This document shows, piece by piece, positions 6,954 to 14,140 of a stretch of 64,000 nt of DNA. Position 1 is the first letter of the stretch, and every line of letters starts with the position of its first letter. Source of the stretch: Rhizobium sp. Root1212 (GTDB lineage Bacteria; Pseudomonadota; Alphaproteobacteria; Rhizobiales; Rhizobiaceae). The notes under the pieces are model-generated. The model did no database searches, was not told where the DNA came from, and saw only the letters and a program-made list of their open reading frames with translations. Made by a program: the position numbers and the translations under genes. The stretch is taken from the NCBI RefSeq assembly GCF_001424985.1, contig NZ_LMDA01000024.1, forward strand, positions 1 to 64,000, read 5' to 3'.

Positions 6954-8531
6954 ATGGGCTTGTCCATCCGTTCTTGCTTCTTCCGGTCGACCGCTGCGGC
7001 GATGGTGCTTGCTCTTTCCCTGCCGCCGGCGTTTGCCGCCGGGATCGAGACGGCGCAGGCGGGCGCCAACCCGGCCGTGGGAGCCGCGCCCCTGCAGGCG
7101 GTGCCGGGCAAATCGGCGCAAGCCGGCCACGGGCCGGAATCGGTCGCCGATCTCGCCGCCGGCCTGCTCGATGCCGTCGTCAACATCTCGACCTCCCAGA
7201 ACGTCAAGAACGACGACGATGCGCCGATGCCGCAGGTGCCGGAGGGCTCGCCGTTCCAGGATTTCTTCGACGAGTTCTTCAAGGGGCAGGGTGGTCCGGG
7301 CGGGCGTGAACGGACCGTCAGTTCGCTGGGCTCCGGCTTCGTTATCGATCCCACCGGCTATATCGTCACCAACAATCACGTGATCGAGGGGGCCGACGAT
7401 ATCGAGGTGAATTTCGCCAATGGCGGCAAGTTGCAGGCGAAGCTGATCGGCAAGGACACCAAGACGGACCTCGCACTGTTGAAGGTCGAGCCGAAGAAGC
7501 CGCTGACGGCGGTGCCCTTCGGCGACAGCAAGACGATGCGGATCGGCGACTGGGTGATGGCGATCGGCAATCCCTTCGGGCTTGGCGGCACGGTGACCGT
7601 CGGCATCATCTCCGCGCGTGGGCGCAACATCAATGCCGGGCCTTACGACAACTTCATCCAGACGGATGCGGCGATCAACCGGGGCAATTCCGGCGGGCCG
7701 CTGTTCAACATGAAGGGCGAGGTCATCGGCATCAACACGGCGATTATTTCGCCGAGTGGCGGCTCGATCGGCATCGGTTTCTCGGTGCCGACGGAGCTTG
7801 CCGAAAACGTCATCAAGCAGTTGCGTGAATTCGGCGAGACCCGGCGCGGCTGGCTTGGCGTTCGCATCCAGCCGGTGACGGCGGATATTGCCGAGAGCCT
7901 GAAGATGGAGACGCCGAAGGGCGCGCTGGTCGCCGGCATCGTCGCGGGCGGACCGGTCGAGGGCGGGGCGATCAAGACCGGCGACGTGATCATCAAGTTC
8001 GACGGGCGCGATGTTGTCGAGATGCGTGATCTGCCGCGCGTGGTGGCGGAAAGCCCGGTCGGCAAGGCCGTCGATGTCGTCATTGTCAGGGACGGCAAGG
8101 AGATGACCGTCAAGGTGACGCTCGGCCGGCTTGAGGACGGCGAGGAGGCGGATGCGGCGGTTGTCGAGGATGCGCCGGACGGGCAGGAAGGCACCGATCA
8201 GGCCGAACCGCCGGCCGCCGAACTGCCGGCCGCCGATGTGGTGCTCGGCATGACGCTGGCGCCGCTTGATGCGGACAGCCGCAAGACCTATGGCATTGCC
8301 GAGGATATCGAAGGCGTGGTCGTCACCAAGGTTGCGGAGAACTCCGCAGCCGCCGAACGCCGGATCGTGCCGGGTGACGTGATTGTCGAGATCGGCCAGG
8401 AGGCGATGCGGGCGCCGGAGGATGTTTCGGCCCGCGTCGAGGAGCTGAAGGCGGACGGTCGGCGCAATGCGCTGCTGATGATCTCCAACAAGACGGGCGA
8501 GCTTCGCTTCGTGACCGTGCGGATGGAGTGA
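6954..8531 (+). CDS. degP: DegP/HtrA-type periplasmic serine protease
   Basis: Envelope quality-control protease and chaperone, 525 residues. A signal peptide (about 1-29, ending AFAAG) is followed by a trypsin-like domain with catalytic His142 (TNNHVIEG), Asp172 (TDLALL) and Ser246 (GNSGGPL), then two PDZ domains (about 290-385 and 425-520), joined by an acidic Ala/Pro-rich linker near 400-430. This is the Do family layout. AGAGGATACTC before the ATG supports the start. Its position after hflKC is conserved in relatives. A strong hairpin three bases after the stop ends transcription. Confidence 0.96.
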   Translation: MGLSIRSCFFRSTAAAMVLALSLPPAFAAGIETAQAGANPAVGAAPLQAVPGKSAQAGHGPESVADLAAGLLDAVVNISTSQNVKNDDDAPMPQVPEGSPFQDFFDEFFKGQGGPGGRERTVSSLGSGFVIDPTGYIVTNNHVIEGADDIEVNFANGGKLQAKLIGKDTKTDLALLKVEPKKPLTAVPFGDSKTMRIGDWVMAIGNPFGLGGTVTVGIISARGRNINAGPYDNFIQTDAAINRGNSGGPLFNMKGEVIGINTAIISPSGGSIGIGFSVPTELAENVIKQLREFGETRRGWLGVRIQPVTADIAESLKMETPKGALVAGIVAGGPVEGGAIKTGDVIIKFDGRDVVEMRDLPRVVAESPVGKAVDVVIVRDGKEMTVKVTLGRLEDGEEADAAVVEDAPDGQEGTDQAEPPAAELPAADVVLGMTLAPLDADSRKTYGIAEDIEGVVVTKVAENSAAAERRIVPGDVIVEIGQEAMRAPEDVSARVEELKADGRRNALLMISNKTGELRFVTVRME

Positions 8532-8533
8532 CC

Positions 8534-8562
8534 CAGAGCATGTCTGGCTCAGACATGCTCTG
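8534..8562 (+). terminator. degP terminator hairpin
   Basis: A perfect 13-bp stem, CAGAGCATGTCTG at 8534-8546 and its complement at 8550-8562, with a 3-nt loop and the T-rich ATTCCTTTGTCGTTTG after it. It starts three bases after the degP stop and probably serves the convergent GNAT gene too. Confidence 0.75.
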
Positions 8563-8574
8563 GATTCCTTTGTC

Positions 8575-8619
8575 GTTTGTCTCTACGGGAACACCGGTTC
8601 CCACTTTTCCCTGACAAAC
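8575..8619. repeat. CACTTTT-core palindrome, copy 2
   Basis: GTTTGTC (8575-8581) pairs with GACAAAC (8613-8619) and encloses GGGAACACCGGTTCCCACTTTTCCC. The inner sequence is the same kind as the elements at 6884-6928 and 24548-24591. It lies between convergent genes, and its right arm touches the stop codon of the GNAT gene. Confidence 0.7.
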
Positions 8620-9179
8620 TAGTGGGCGCGGTTGCGCCAGTCTTCGGCGGTGATGACGTAGAGCGCGTGGCGCTTCAGGTGCGGGGTCTCGTCGGGCACG
8701 CGGGGGTGGTCGAAATCCCTGAGATAGTGCATGCCGAGGCGCTGCATGACGGCGGTCGAGCGGGTGTTTTCCGGCACGGCGAAGGAGACGATTTCCGGCA
8801 GTTTCAGGGTTTCGAACGTGTGGTGGAGAAGGGCGTTTGCCGCTTCGGTCACGTAGCCTTTTCCCCAGTAACGGCGTGCCATGCGCCAGCCGATTTCGAC
8901 CGCATCGGCGCCGAGGATGGGTTGAAGGTCCGGGCGGTTGAGACCGCAGAAGCCGACCAGTTCGCCGGTTTCCTTCAAGGCCAGCGCATAGAAGCAAAGG
9001 CCGGTTTCATCGATCCGTCGCTTCACTTCGTCGAAGAGAGCGTCGGACTCGGCAACCGTCCTCCTGCGGGGGAAGAAGGTCATGACCTCCTGGTCGGAAT
9101 TGATCTCGTGGAAGAACGCCCGGTCTTCCGGCGTATCCTGCCAGTTTCGGATGATGAGGCGTCCGGTTTCGAGTTTCAT
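8619..9179 (-). CDS. RimJ/RimL-type GNAT acetyltransferase
   Basis: A 186-residue GCN5-related N-acetyltransferase. The start LETGRLIIRNWQ, the acetyl-CoA loop in IGWRMARRYWGKGYVTEAANALL and the NTRSTAVMQRLGM helix are the typical signature of the RimJ/RimL subgroup, which acetylates protein N-termini or small amines. The substrate is unknown. Its ATG overlaps the serB stop as ATGA, so it is translated with serB from one transcript. Confidence 0.88.
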   Translation of the reverse strand: MKLETGRLIIRNWQDTPEDRAFFHEINSDQEVMTFFPRRRTVAESDALFDEVKRRIDETGLCFYALALKETGELVGFCGLNRPDLQPILGADAVEIGWRMARRYWGKGYVTEAANALLHHTFETLKLPEIVSFAVPENTRSTAVMQRLGMHYLRDFDHPRVPDETPHLKRHALYVITAEDWRNRAH

Positions 9180-10063
9180 AGGACGAAATCCGTCTTGCGG
9201 TAGCCTTGGATATAGAGAAGGGCGGTGAGATCGCCGTGGTCGATGCGGATATCGGCTTCGGCGGCGAGGGCGGGCTTGGCATGCAGCGCGACGCCGGCGC
9301 CGGCGAGATGGAGCATGCCGAGATCATTGGCGCCGTCGCCGACGGCGATAGCCTCCGAAGGATCGATGCCGAGCGTCTTGCAGATGTCGAGGAGGGCATC
9401 GACCTTGGCCTGCTTGCCGAGAATCGGTTCGGCGACCTTGCCGTTCAGGTGGCCGTTTTCAGAGAGCAGAATGTTGGCGCGGTTTTCGTGGAAACCGATG
9501 CGGGCGGCGATGGGACCGGTGAACAGGGTGAAGCCGCCGGAGACGAGCGCGGTGTAGTGGCCTTTGGCCTTCATGGTCGCGACCAGTTCGAGGCCACCTG
9601 ATGTCAGCGTGATGCGCTTGGCGATGACGTCGTCGATGACGGCGAGGGGCAGGCCCTCCAGCAGCGCGACGCGCTCGATCAAGGCCGGTTCGAAGGCGAT
9701 CTCGCCATTCATGGCGCGGGCGGTGATAGTGGCGACCTTTTCCTTCAGGCCGACTTCGGCGGCGAGTTCGTCGATGCATTCCTGGCCGATCATGGTGGAA
9801 TCCATGTCGGCGATCAGCAGCTTCTTGCGGCGGGTCTCTGCCTGCTGCACCACGACGTCGATGGGCTCGCCGGTCATCAGGTCGCGCAGTTGCTGTTCGG
9901 CTTCCGTGGGGTCGGTGCCGTCGCGGAGCGCAATGTCGCAGGCGATGCCATCCGCCAGCCAGTAGAGGCCCGATGCCGAGAGGCTGTCGGCTGCCGCTTC
10001 CGCCAGGCGCGGCGTCAGCACGGGATTTGACGGATTGGCAACAAGCGTGGCAACGAAAGCCAT
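9176..10063 (-). CDS. serB: Phosphoserine phosphatase
   Basis: Last step of serine synthesis: hydrolysis of phosphoserine to L-serine. The 295-residue protein has an N-terminal regulatory region and a HAD domain with the nucleophile and acid Asp86/Asp88 in ADMDSTMIG, the SGGFTLFT motif II and the GDGANDLGML motif IV. The ATG at 10063 gives the usual MAFVATLVANPSNPVLTP start; a longer frame to 10126 would run into miaA. The start codon overlaps the miaA start codon on the other strand (CATG). Confidence 0.95.
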   Translation of the reverse strand: MAFVATLVANPSNPVLTPRLAEAAADSLSASGLYWLADGIACDIALRDGTDPTEAEQQLRDLMTGEPIDVVVQQAETRRKKLLIADMDSTMIGQECIDELAAEVGLKEKVATITARAMNGEIAFEPALIERVALLEGLPLAVIDDVIAKRITLTSGGLELVATMKAKGHYTALVSGGFTLFTGPIAARIGFHENRANILLSENGHLNGKVAEPILGKQAKVDALLDICKTLGIDPSEAIAVGDGANDLGMLHLAGAGVALHAKPALAAEADIRIDHGDLTALLYIQGYRKTDFVL

Positions 10064-10970
10064 GATGAAAAACCTTGAGAATGGACAGGACGCGATCCTG
10101 ATAACCGGGCCGACCGCCAGCGGCAAGTCTGCTCTCGCCGTGGAGCTTGCCGCACGCTACGGCGGCGTGGTGATCAATGCCGACAGCATGCAGGTTTACG
10201 ACACCCTGCGGGTGCTGACCGCGCGGCCTTCGGAGGCGGATATGGGCGGGGTGGCGCATCATCTTTACGGCCATGTGCCGGCGGGGCGGCTCTATTCCAC
10301 CGGGGAATGGCTGCGGGAGGCGTCGGTTCTGGTCGAGCAGCTGCGGGGCGAGGGCAGGTTGCCGGTTTTCGTCGGCGGCACGGGGCTTTATTTCAAGGCG
10401 CTGACCGGGGGGCTTTCGGAGATGCCGGAGATACCGGCCGAACTTCGCGAGGTTTTGCGGTTGCGGCTCAAGGACGAGGGGGCGGAGGTGCTGCATGCGG
10501 AGCTTGCGATGCGCGATCCCGAAACGGCGGCGGCGTTGAAGCCGGCGGATGGGCAGCGCATCGTGCGGGCGCTGGAGGTTGTGGCTGCGACGGGGCAGTC
10601 GATCCGGCATTTCCAGACGGGGCGGGGGCCGGTCGTCATCGATGCCGAGCGGGCGATGAAGATCGTGGTGCAGCCGGAGCGGGATGTTTTGCGCGCGCGG
10701 ATCGACCGGCGTTTCGGGGTGATGCTGGAGACGGGGGCAGTCGAGGAAGTGAAGGCCTTGCTGGCGCAGGATTTGCCGCCGGAGATGCCGGCGATGAAGG
10801 CCATCGGGGTTTCGCAGATCGCGGCGATGCTGAGGGGGGAGATGAGCCGCGACGAGGTGATCGAACGCGGCTCGGCGGCGACGCGGCAATATGCCAAGCG
10901 GCAGATGACGTGGTTTCGCAACCAGCTGGATAAGAGCTGGGAGAGGGTCGATCCGCTGGCGCGGGGGTGA
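10062..10970 (+). CDS. miaA: tRNA dimethylallyltransferase MiaA
   Basis: Transfers a dimethylallyl group to A37 of tRNAs that read UNN codons. The P-loop GPTASGKS is at residues 16-23; the DSMQVYDTLRVLTARPS block, the GGTGLYFKAL motif and the C-terminal RQYAKRQMTWFRNQ are typical. The 302-residue length is normal. It starts at ATGATG (10062 or 10065), divergent from serB with no bases between the genes. Because the usual nomenclature is clear from sequence, only the exact start is open. Confidence 0.95.
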   Translation: MMKNLENGQDAILITGPTASGKSALAVELAARYGGVVINADSMQVYDTLRVLTARPSEADMGGVAHHLYGHVPAGRLYSTGEWLREASVLVEQLRGEGRLPVFVGGTGLYFKALTGGLSEMPEIPAELREVLRLRLKDEGAEVLHAELAMRDPETAAALKPADGQRIVRALEVVAATGQSIRHFQTGRGPVVIDAERAMKIVVQPERDVLRARIDRRFGVMLETGAVEEVKALLAQDLPPEMPAMKAIGVSQIAAMLRGEMSRDEVIERGSAATRQYAKRQMTWFRNQLDKSWERVDPLARG

Positions 10971-11037
10971 GTGCAAAGCTTTCGCGTGTTGCGGATGCTC
11001 TACTGTGCGGTTTTTGACATTCCCCTGTGCCTGGTAG

Positions 11038-11667
11038 TCAACGGGTGATCGCCATCCAAATGAGGTTCAAGACAAGCATGAAGAGCATTACGACCGTCGG
11101 ATAAAAGGTCAGGGCGAAGCCGAATGCCCGTGCCGATGCCCCATGCGCATATCCACGCCAAAAGAGCGCGCGGCCCAGGAAAAAGAGGATTGCCGCCACG
11201 GGAATTGCTGCCTGCCACCGCCATGGCATGGCTGCTGCCCAGATGAGGTGGATTACGAGCGCGAGAACCATTTGCTCCAGCGTGTTCTGCAGAACCGACT
11301 GGAGGATTTTGGTGGTGGGTGTCGCATCGGAAAGCCCGCCGCCATCGATATCCGATGGCGTAAAGAAACGATGACGCGCCAAGGCTGCTATGCTCGCGGC
11401 GAGCCATGCCACCACGAGAACATCCCATCGAAGGGCATGGGAAATTGCCGAGACGGCGTCGCTGTCATCCGGAAGAAAAGCGCGGGGCGCAAAAACGATC
11501 GCGAGCGCCAAGGCGAGCAAGGTGACGGTCAGGCCGCCCGTCATGCCCTTGAAGACCCCGTGCTGTTTTTCGGTAAACATCAATGATGGGTCATAGTTGT
11601 TGTGATGAAATCCCGTCCTAACAGGGCGCATGGGGCCATGCAAGGTTTGTCGCTCATTGGTCTTCAT
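11038..11667 (-). CDS. MAPEG-family membrane protein
   Basis: A membrane protein with four hydrophobic stretches and the MAPEG-like layout: MFTEKQHGVFKGM, then TM1, a second segment LVVAWLAASIAALARHRFF, a polar loop LQNTLEQMVLALVIHLIW and two more TM helices. MAPEG proteins are glutathione-linked or eicosanoid-type enzymes; the function of bacterial members is mostly unknown. The frame opens at 11667, but the family-like part begins with the ATG at 11580, which may be the true start. It stands alone between miaA and the HerA gene, convergent with miaA. Confidence 0.65.
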   Translation of the reverse strand: MKTNERQTLHGPMRPVRTGFHHNNYDPSLMFTEKQHGVFKGMTGGLTVTLLALALAIVFAPRAFLPDDSDAVSAISHALRWDVLVVAWLAASIAALARHRFFTPSDIDGGGLSDATPTTKILQSVLQNTLEQMVLALVIHLIWAAAMPWRWQAAIPVAAILFFLGRALFWRGYAHGASARAFGFALTFYPTVVMLFMLVLNLIWMAITR

Positions 11668-11713
11668 AGCTGCCGGCGAACATGCGCGGCATCGCTTGCG
11701 GAGCCCTTTCGGG

Positions 11714-13834
11714 CTATCTTCGGATGATACTGCTGAGCGGTTTTTTCAGCAGGCTTTCGCGCAGTGACTGCCTTGGCTGGTCGCTGGCGGTCGTCGGTGC
11801 ATAGGACGGCTGGGGCGGGGCGGACTGATAGGGGCGCGGTTCGGCGCGGCGCGGATCGGGTTGCGGCGTGTCTTCGGCCAACAACTGGCTGCGGATCTGG
11901 TTGAAGCGTTCCAGTTGCGGATTGGCCTGCTCTGAGCGCGGCAGCATTCCCGGATTGTAGGGTTCCAGCTTTTCGTCGTCCTCAACGGATGCCGGGGCCG
12001 GGCGTTGCTGCGTCAAGGACTGATAGGATGATGCCGGCTGCTGCGGAGCGGCCTGATAGGCCGGTTGCGGGGGCGATTGCCGCAGGGGCGGTGTGGCGAT
12101 CTCATCGTCATAGTCGACGAAATCGCTCTGGCTCAGGCCGCTGCTGTAGCTTTGCTGGAAGCTCGAAATATCCGGGCCGTGGATGGCGCGCATGCGGGCG
12201 ACGACGTTGCGAAGGTCGATCGTGCCCGGCGTTTCCTCGGTCGCCTGCACGGCGACGCCGTTTGCCTTCGGCAGGTTTTGCTCGGCGACGCGGGTGAAGC
12301 GCATGCGCATCGGTACGGCGACGGCTTCGCCGAAGGCGATCGCCTCGCCGTTGCCGATCGAGGAGATGAAGCTGGTCGTCGAGATCGACGAGTTCGGAAT
12401 GGCCGAGCGGATGATGTCCTGGTCGCGATCGTTGGCAAGGCGCATCGCAAAGACCGTCGAGCACTGCGACAGGATCGTCGGATCGAGTTCGCCGGGGCGC
12501 TGGGTGATGATGCCGAGCGAAACGCCGTATTTGCGGCCTTCCTTGGCAATGCGGGCGATGGCCTGGCGGGTCGGGACGAAGCCTAGATTGGGATCGGACG
12601 GCACGTAACGGTGCGCCTCTTCGCAGACGACCAGCATATGCACGCCGCCATTGCTCCAGAGACCGATTTCAAACGCCATGCGGCAGAGCACCGAAGCGAC
12701 GGAATTGACCACTTCGGAGGGGATGCCGGCGAGCTGGAAGGTCGTGACCGGCCTGCCGTCTCCGGGAATGCGGAAAATCTTGGCGATGGTCTCCAGGATC
12801 GTGTCGGTGATCGTGTTCGAGGAAAACATGAAGTTGTAGCGCGGATCGTTGATCGCGCCCATGACCTTGACCTTCAGCGAGCGCAGATAGGGCTTGTCGG
12901 AGCGGCCTTCGAGGCGGCCGATGCGCTCGTCGATCATCGCGAGCAGGTCGGCCATTCGGTAGGGAACCGGGGTGTCGGCGGTGATCGAGCTTTTTTCGGT
13001 CTGGCGGCGCATCAGCCCGCCTTCGCCCTTGAAGGCCTTCTTTGCCTCGGGAATGACGTCGCGCAGGATATCGAGTTCTTCCGGCACGGCTGGGCGGCCA
13101 CGGAAGATGACTTCCGCGAACTCCTCCAGCTTCATCAGCCAGAAGGGCAGGTCGAGCGTATCGGTGTCGATGACCACGGCATGGTCGGGGAAGGCGGCGG
13201 CGAACTCGTTGTGCGGATCGAGGATCAGCACGCGCAGCTTCGGATCGGACTGGATCGCCTTGTGGAGCAGCAGCGTCACGGCGGTCGACTTGCCGACGCC
13301 GGTCGTGCCGACGATGGCGAAATGCTTGGCGAGCATTGAGGGCACGTGGATGGCGGCATCCAGGCTTTCGTCCTGGGTCAGCGTGCCGATGACGCAGGTC
13401 TCGTTTTTGCCGGTGTCGTAGATGCGGGCGAGATCGGCGGTGCGGATGCGGTGGGCGATCGAGCCGAGATAGGGATACTGGCTGATGCCGGCGGAGAATT
13501 CTTCGCGGCCGCTCGGGCCGACATGGACTTCGCCCATCAGCTCGACCTCGATGCGGAAGGTGTTGTCGATTTCCTCGCCCCATTCGTTGGTGGCGGTCTG
13601 CATGGAATAGACCAGCGCGACGACGCGGTTTTCACCGACGCTGATGGAGATGAGGCGGCCGACGGACCAGAGTTCGGTGAGCGAGGTTTCGCCTTTTTCG
13701 GCGATGGCGGCGATCGTGGCGCGCGAGCCGCTGCAGGCGACGACGCGACCCAGGAAGCGATTGCCCCTTTTCAGGACATCGCGCCTTTCCTGTTCTCCCG
13801 CGCTCATCGCGGAATGGAGATCGCTGTTCAGCAA
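11714..13834 (-). CDS. HerA-type ATPase / DNA translocase
   Basis: A 706-residue protein with an N-terminal HAS-barrel (about 25-110), a Walker A motif GTTGVGKST at 176-184, a Walker B-like LRVLILDPHNEF, the second acidic motif VVCEEAHRYVP and the sensor-like GIITQRPGELDPTIL. This is the HerA/DUF87 hexameric translocase layout. From about residue 560 a Gln/Pro-rich tail of low complexity extends for nearly 150 residues to a basic C-terminus. HerA usually partners a NurA nuclease in end resection or phage defence; no NurA or SIR2 gene is adjacent here, so a housekeeping role is more likely. Confidence 0.85.
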   Translation of the reverse strand: MLNSDLHSAMSAGEQERRDVLKRGNRFLGRVVACSGSRATIAAIAEKGETSLTELWSVGRLISISVGENRVVALVYSMQTATNEWGEEIDNTFRIEVELMGEVHVGPSGREEFSAGISQYPYLGSIAHRIRTADLARIYDTGKNETCVIGTLTQDESLDAAIHVPSMLAKHFAIVGTTGVGKSTAVTLLLHKAIQSDPKLRVLILDPHNEFAAAFPDHAVVIDTDTLDLPFWLMKLEEFAEVIFRGRPAVPEELDILRDVIPEAKKAFKGEGGLMRRQTEKSSITADTPVPYRMADLLAMIDERIGRLEGRSDKPYLRSLKVKVMGAINDPRYNFMFSSNTITDTILETIAKIFRIPGDGRPVTTFQLAGIPSEVVNSVASVLCRMAFEIGLWSNGGVHMLVVCEEAHRYVPSDPNLGFVPTRQAIARIAKEGRKYGVSLGIITQRPGELDPTILSQCSTVFAMRLANDRDQDIIRSAIPNSSISTTSFISSIGNGEAIAFGEAVAVPMRMRFTRVAEQNLPKANGVAVQATEETPGTIDLRNVVARMRAIHGPDISSFQQSYSSGLSQSDFVDYDDEIATPPLRQSPPQPAYQAAPQQPASSYQSLTQQRPAPASVEDDEKLEPYNPGMLPRSEQANPQLERFNQIRSQLLAEDTPQPDPRRAEPRPYQSAPPQPSYAPTTASDQPRQSLRESLLKKPLSSIIRR

Positions 13835-13935
13835 GTGGCACCTTTCTCGTGAATGTCGGAGTTTAACGCGATGGTTTTAACAAGTTGTTTCGCGCCGTGG
13901 CACGCCGTTGTGCCAATATGGCAGGCCAAAGGCCG

Positions 13936-13964
13936 TTGACGGGGCGGGGCTTTGCCGTTAACAC
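13936..13964 (+). promoter_or_regulatory. Candidate promoter of the ilv leader transcript
   Basis: TTGACG at 13936-13941 is followed after 17 bp by TAACAC at 13959-13964 (TTAACA with 16 bp is an alternative). Transcription would start near 13971-13973, so the leader mRNA would begin at or just before the ATG of the leader peptide. No Shine-Dalgarno sequence precedes that ATG, which fits a leaderless start. Confidence 0.5.
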
Positions 13965-13972
13965 TTGCCCCC

Positions 13973-14029
13973 ATGAAAAATTTCTTCGCAATTCTTGTGG
14001 TGGGACGGCGCATGGGCAGGATGGTGTAA
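13973..14029 (+). CDS. ilv leader peptide (18 aa)
   Basis: A short frame encodes MKNFFAILVVGRRMGRMV. The run Ile-Leu-Val-Val (codons ATT CTT GTG GTG at 13991-14002) names exactly the three end products of the pathway that begins with the downstream acetolactate synthase. It is followed by hairpins and a T-run terminator, the usual order in a transcription attenuator. When charged branched-chain tRNAs are scarce, ribosome stalling at these codons would prevent terminator formation. No ribosome binding site is seen, so initiation may be leaderless as is known for trpL of Sinorhizobium meliloti. Confidence 0.75.
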   Translation: MKNFFAILVVGRRMGRMV

Positions 14030-14055
14030 CCATCCGGCGATAGCCACCCATGCGC
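14008..14055 (+). promoter_or_regulatory. Nested hairpin of the ilv attenuator
   Basis: GCGCATGGG (14008-14016) pairs with CCCATGCGC (14047-14055); inside, GGATGGT (14019-14025) pairs with ACCATCC (14029-14035). The left arm lies in the last codons of the leader peptide, so translation of the leader would disrupt the stem. It may be the pause or competing structure upstream of the terminator at 14061-14086. Confidence 0.55.
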
Positions 14056-14060
14056 GACAC

Positions 14061-14086
14061 GAGGCTCCTGACGGGGCCTTTTTTTA
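14061..14086 (+). terminator. Attenuator terminator upstream of ilvI
   Basis: AGGCTCC at 14062-14068 pairs with GGGGCCT at 14073-14079 (one G-T pair) around a TGAC loop, followed by seven T. It lies 32 bases after the leader peptide stop and 55 bases before ilvI, the classical place for an attenuator terminator. Confidence 0.8.
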
Positions 14087-14140
14087 TGTCTTCAAACAAG
14101 ATACTCACAGCCGAACGCGGGATAGGACGGAAACAGGCCA

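Noticed and set aside
11714-13834. HerA-based phage defence system
   Set aside because: No NurA, SIR2 or DUF4297 partner gene lies on either side; neighbours are MAPEG-like and ilv genes.
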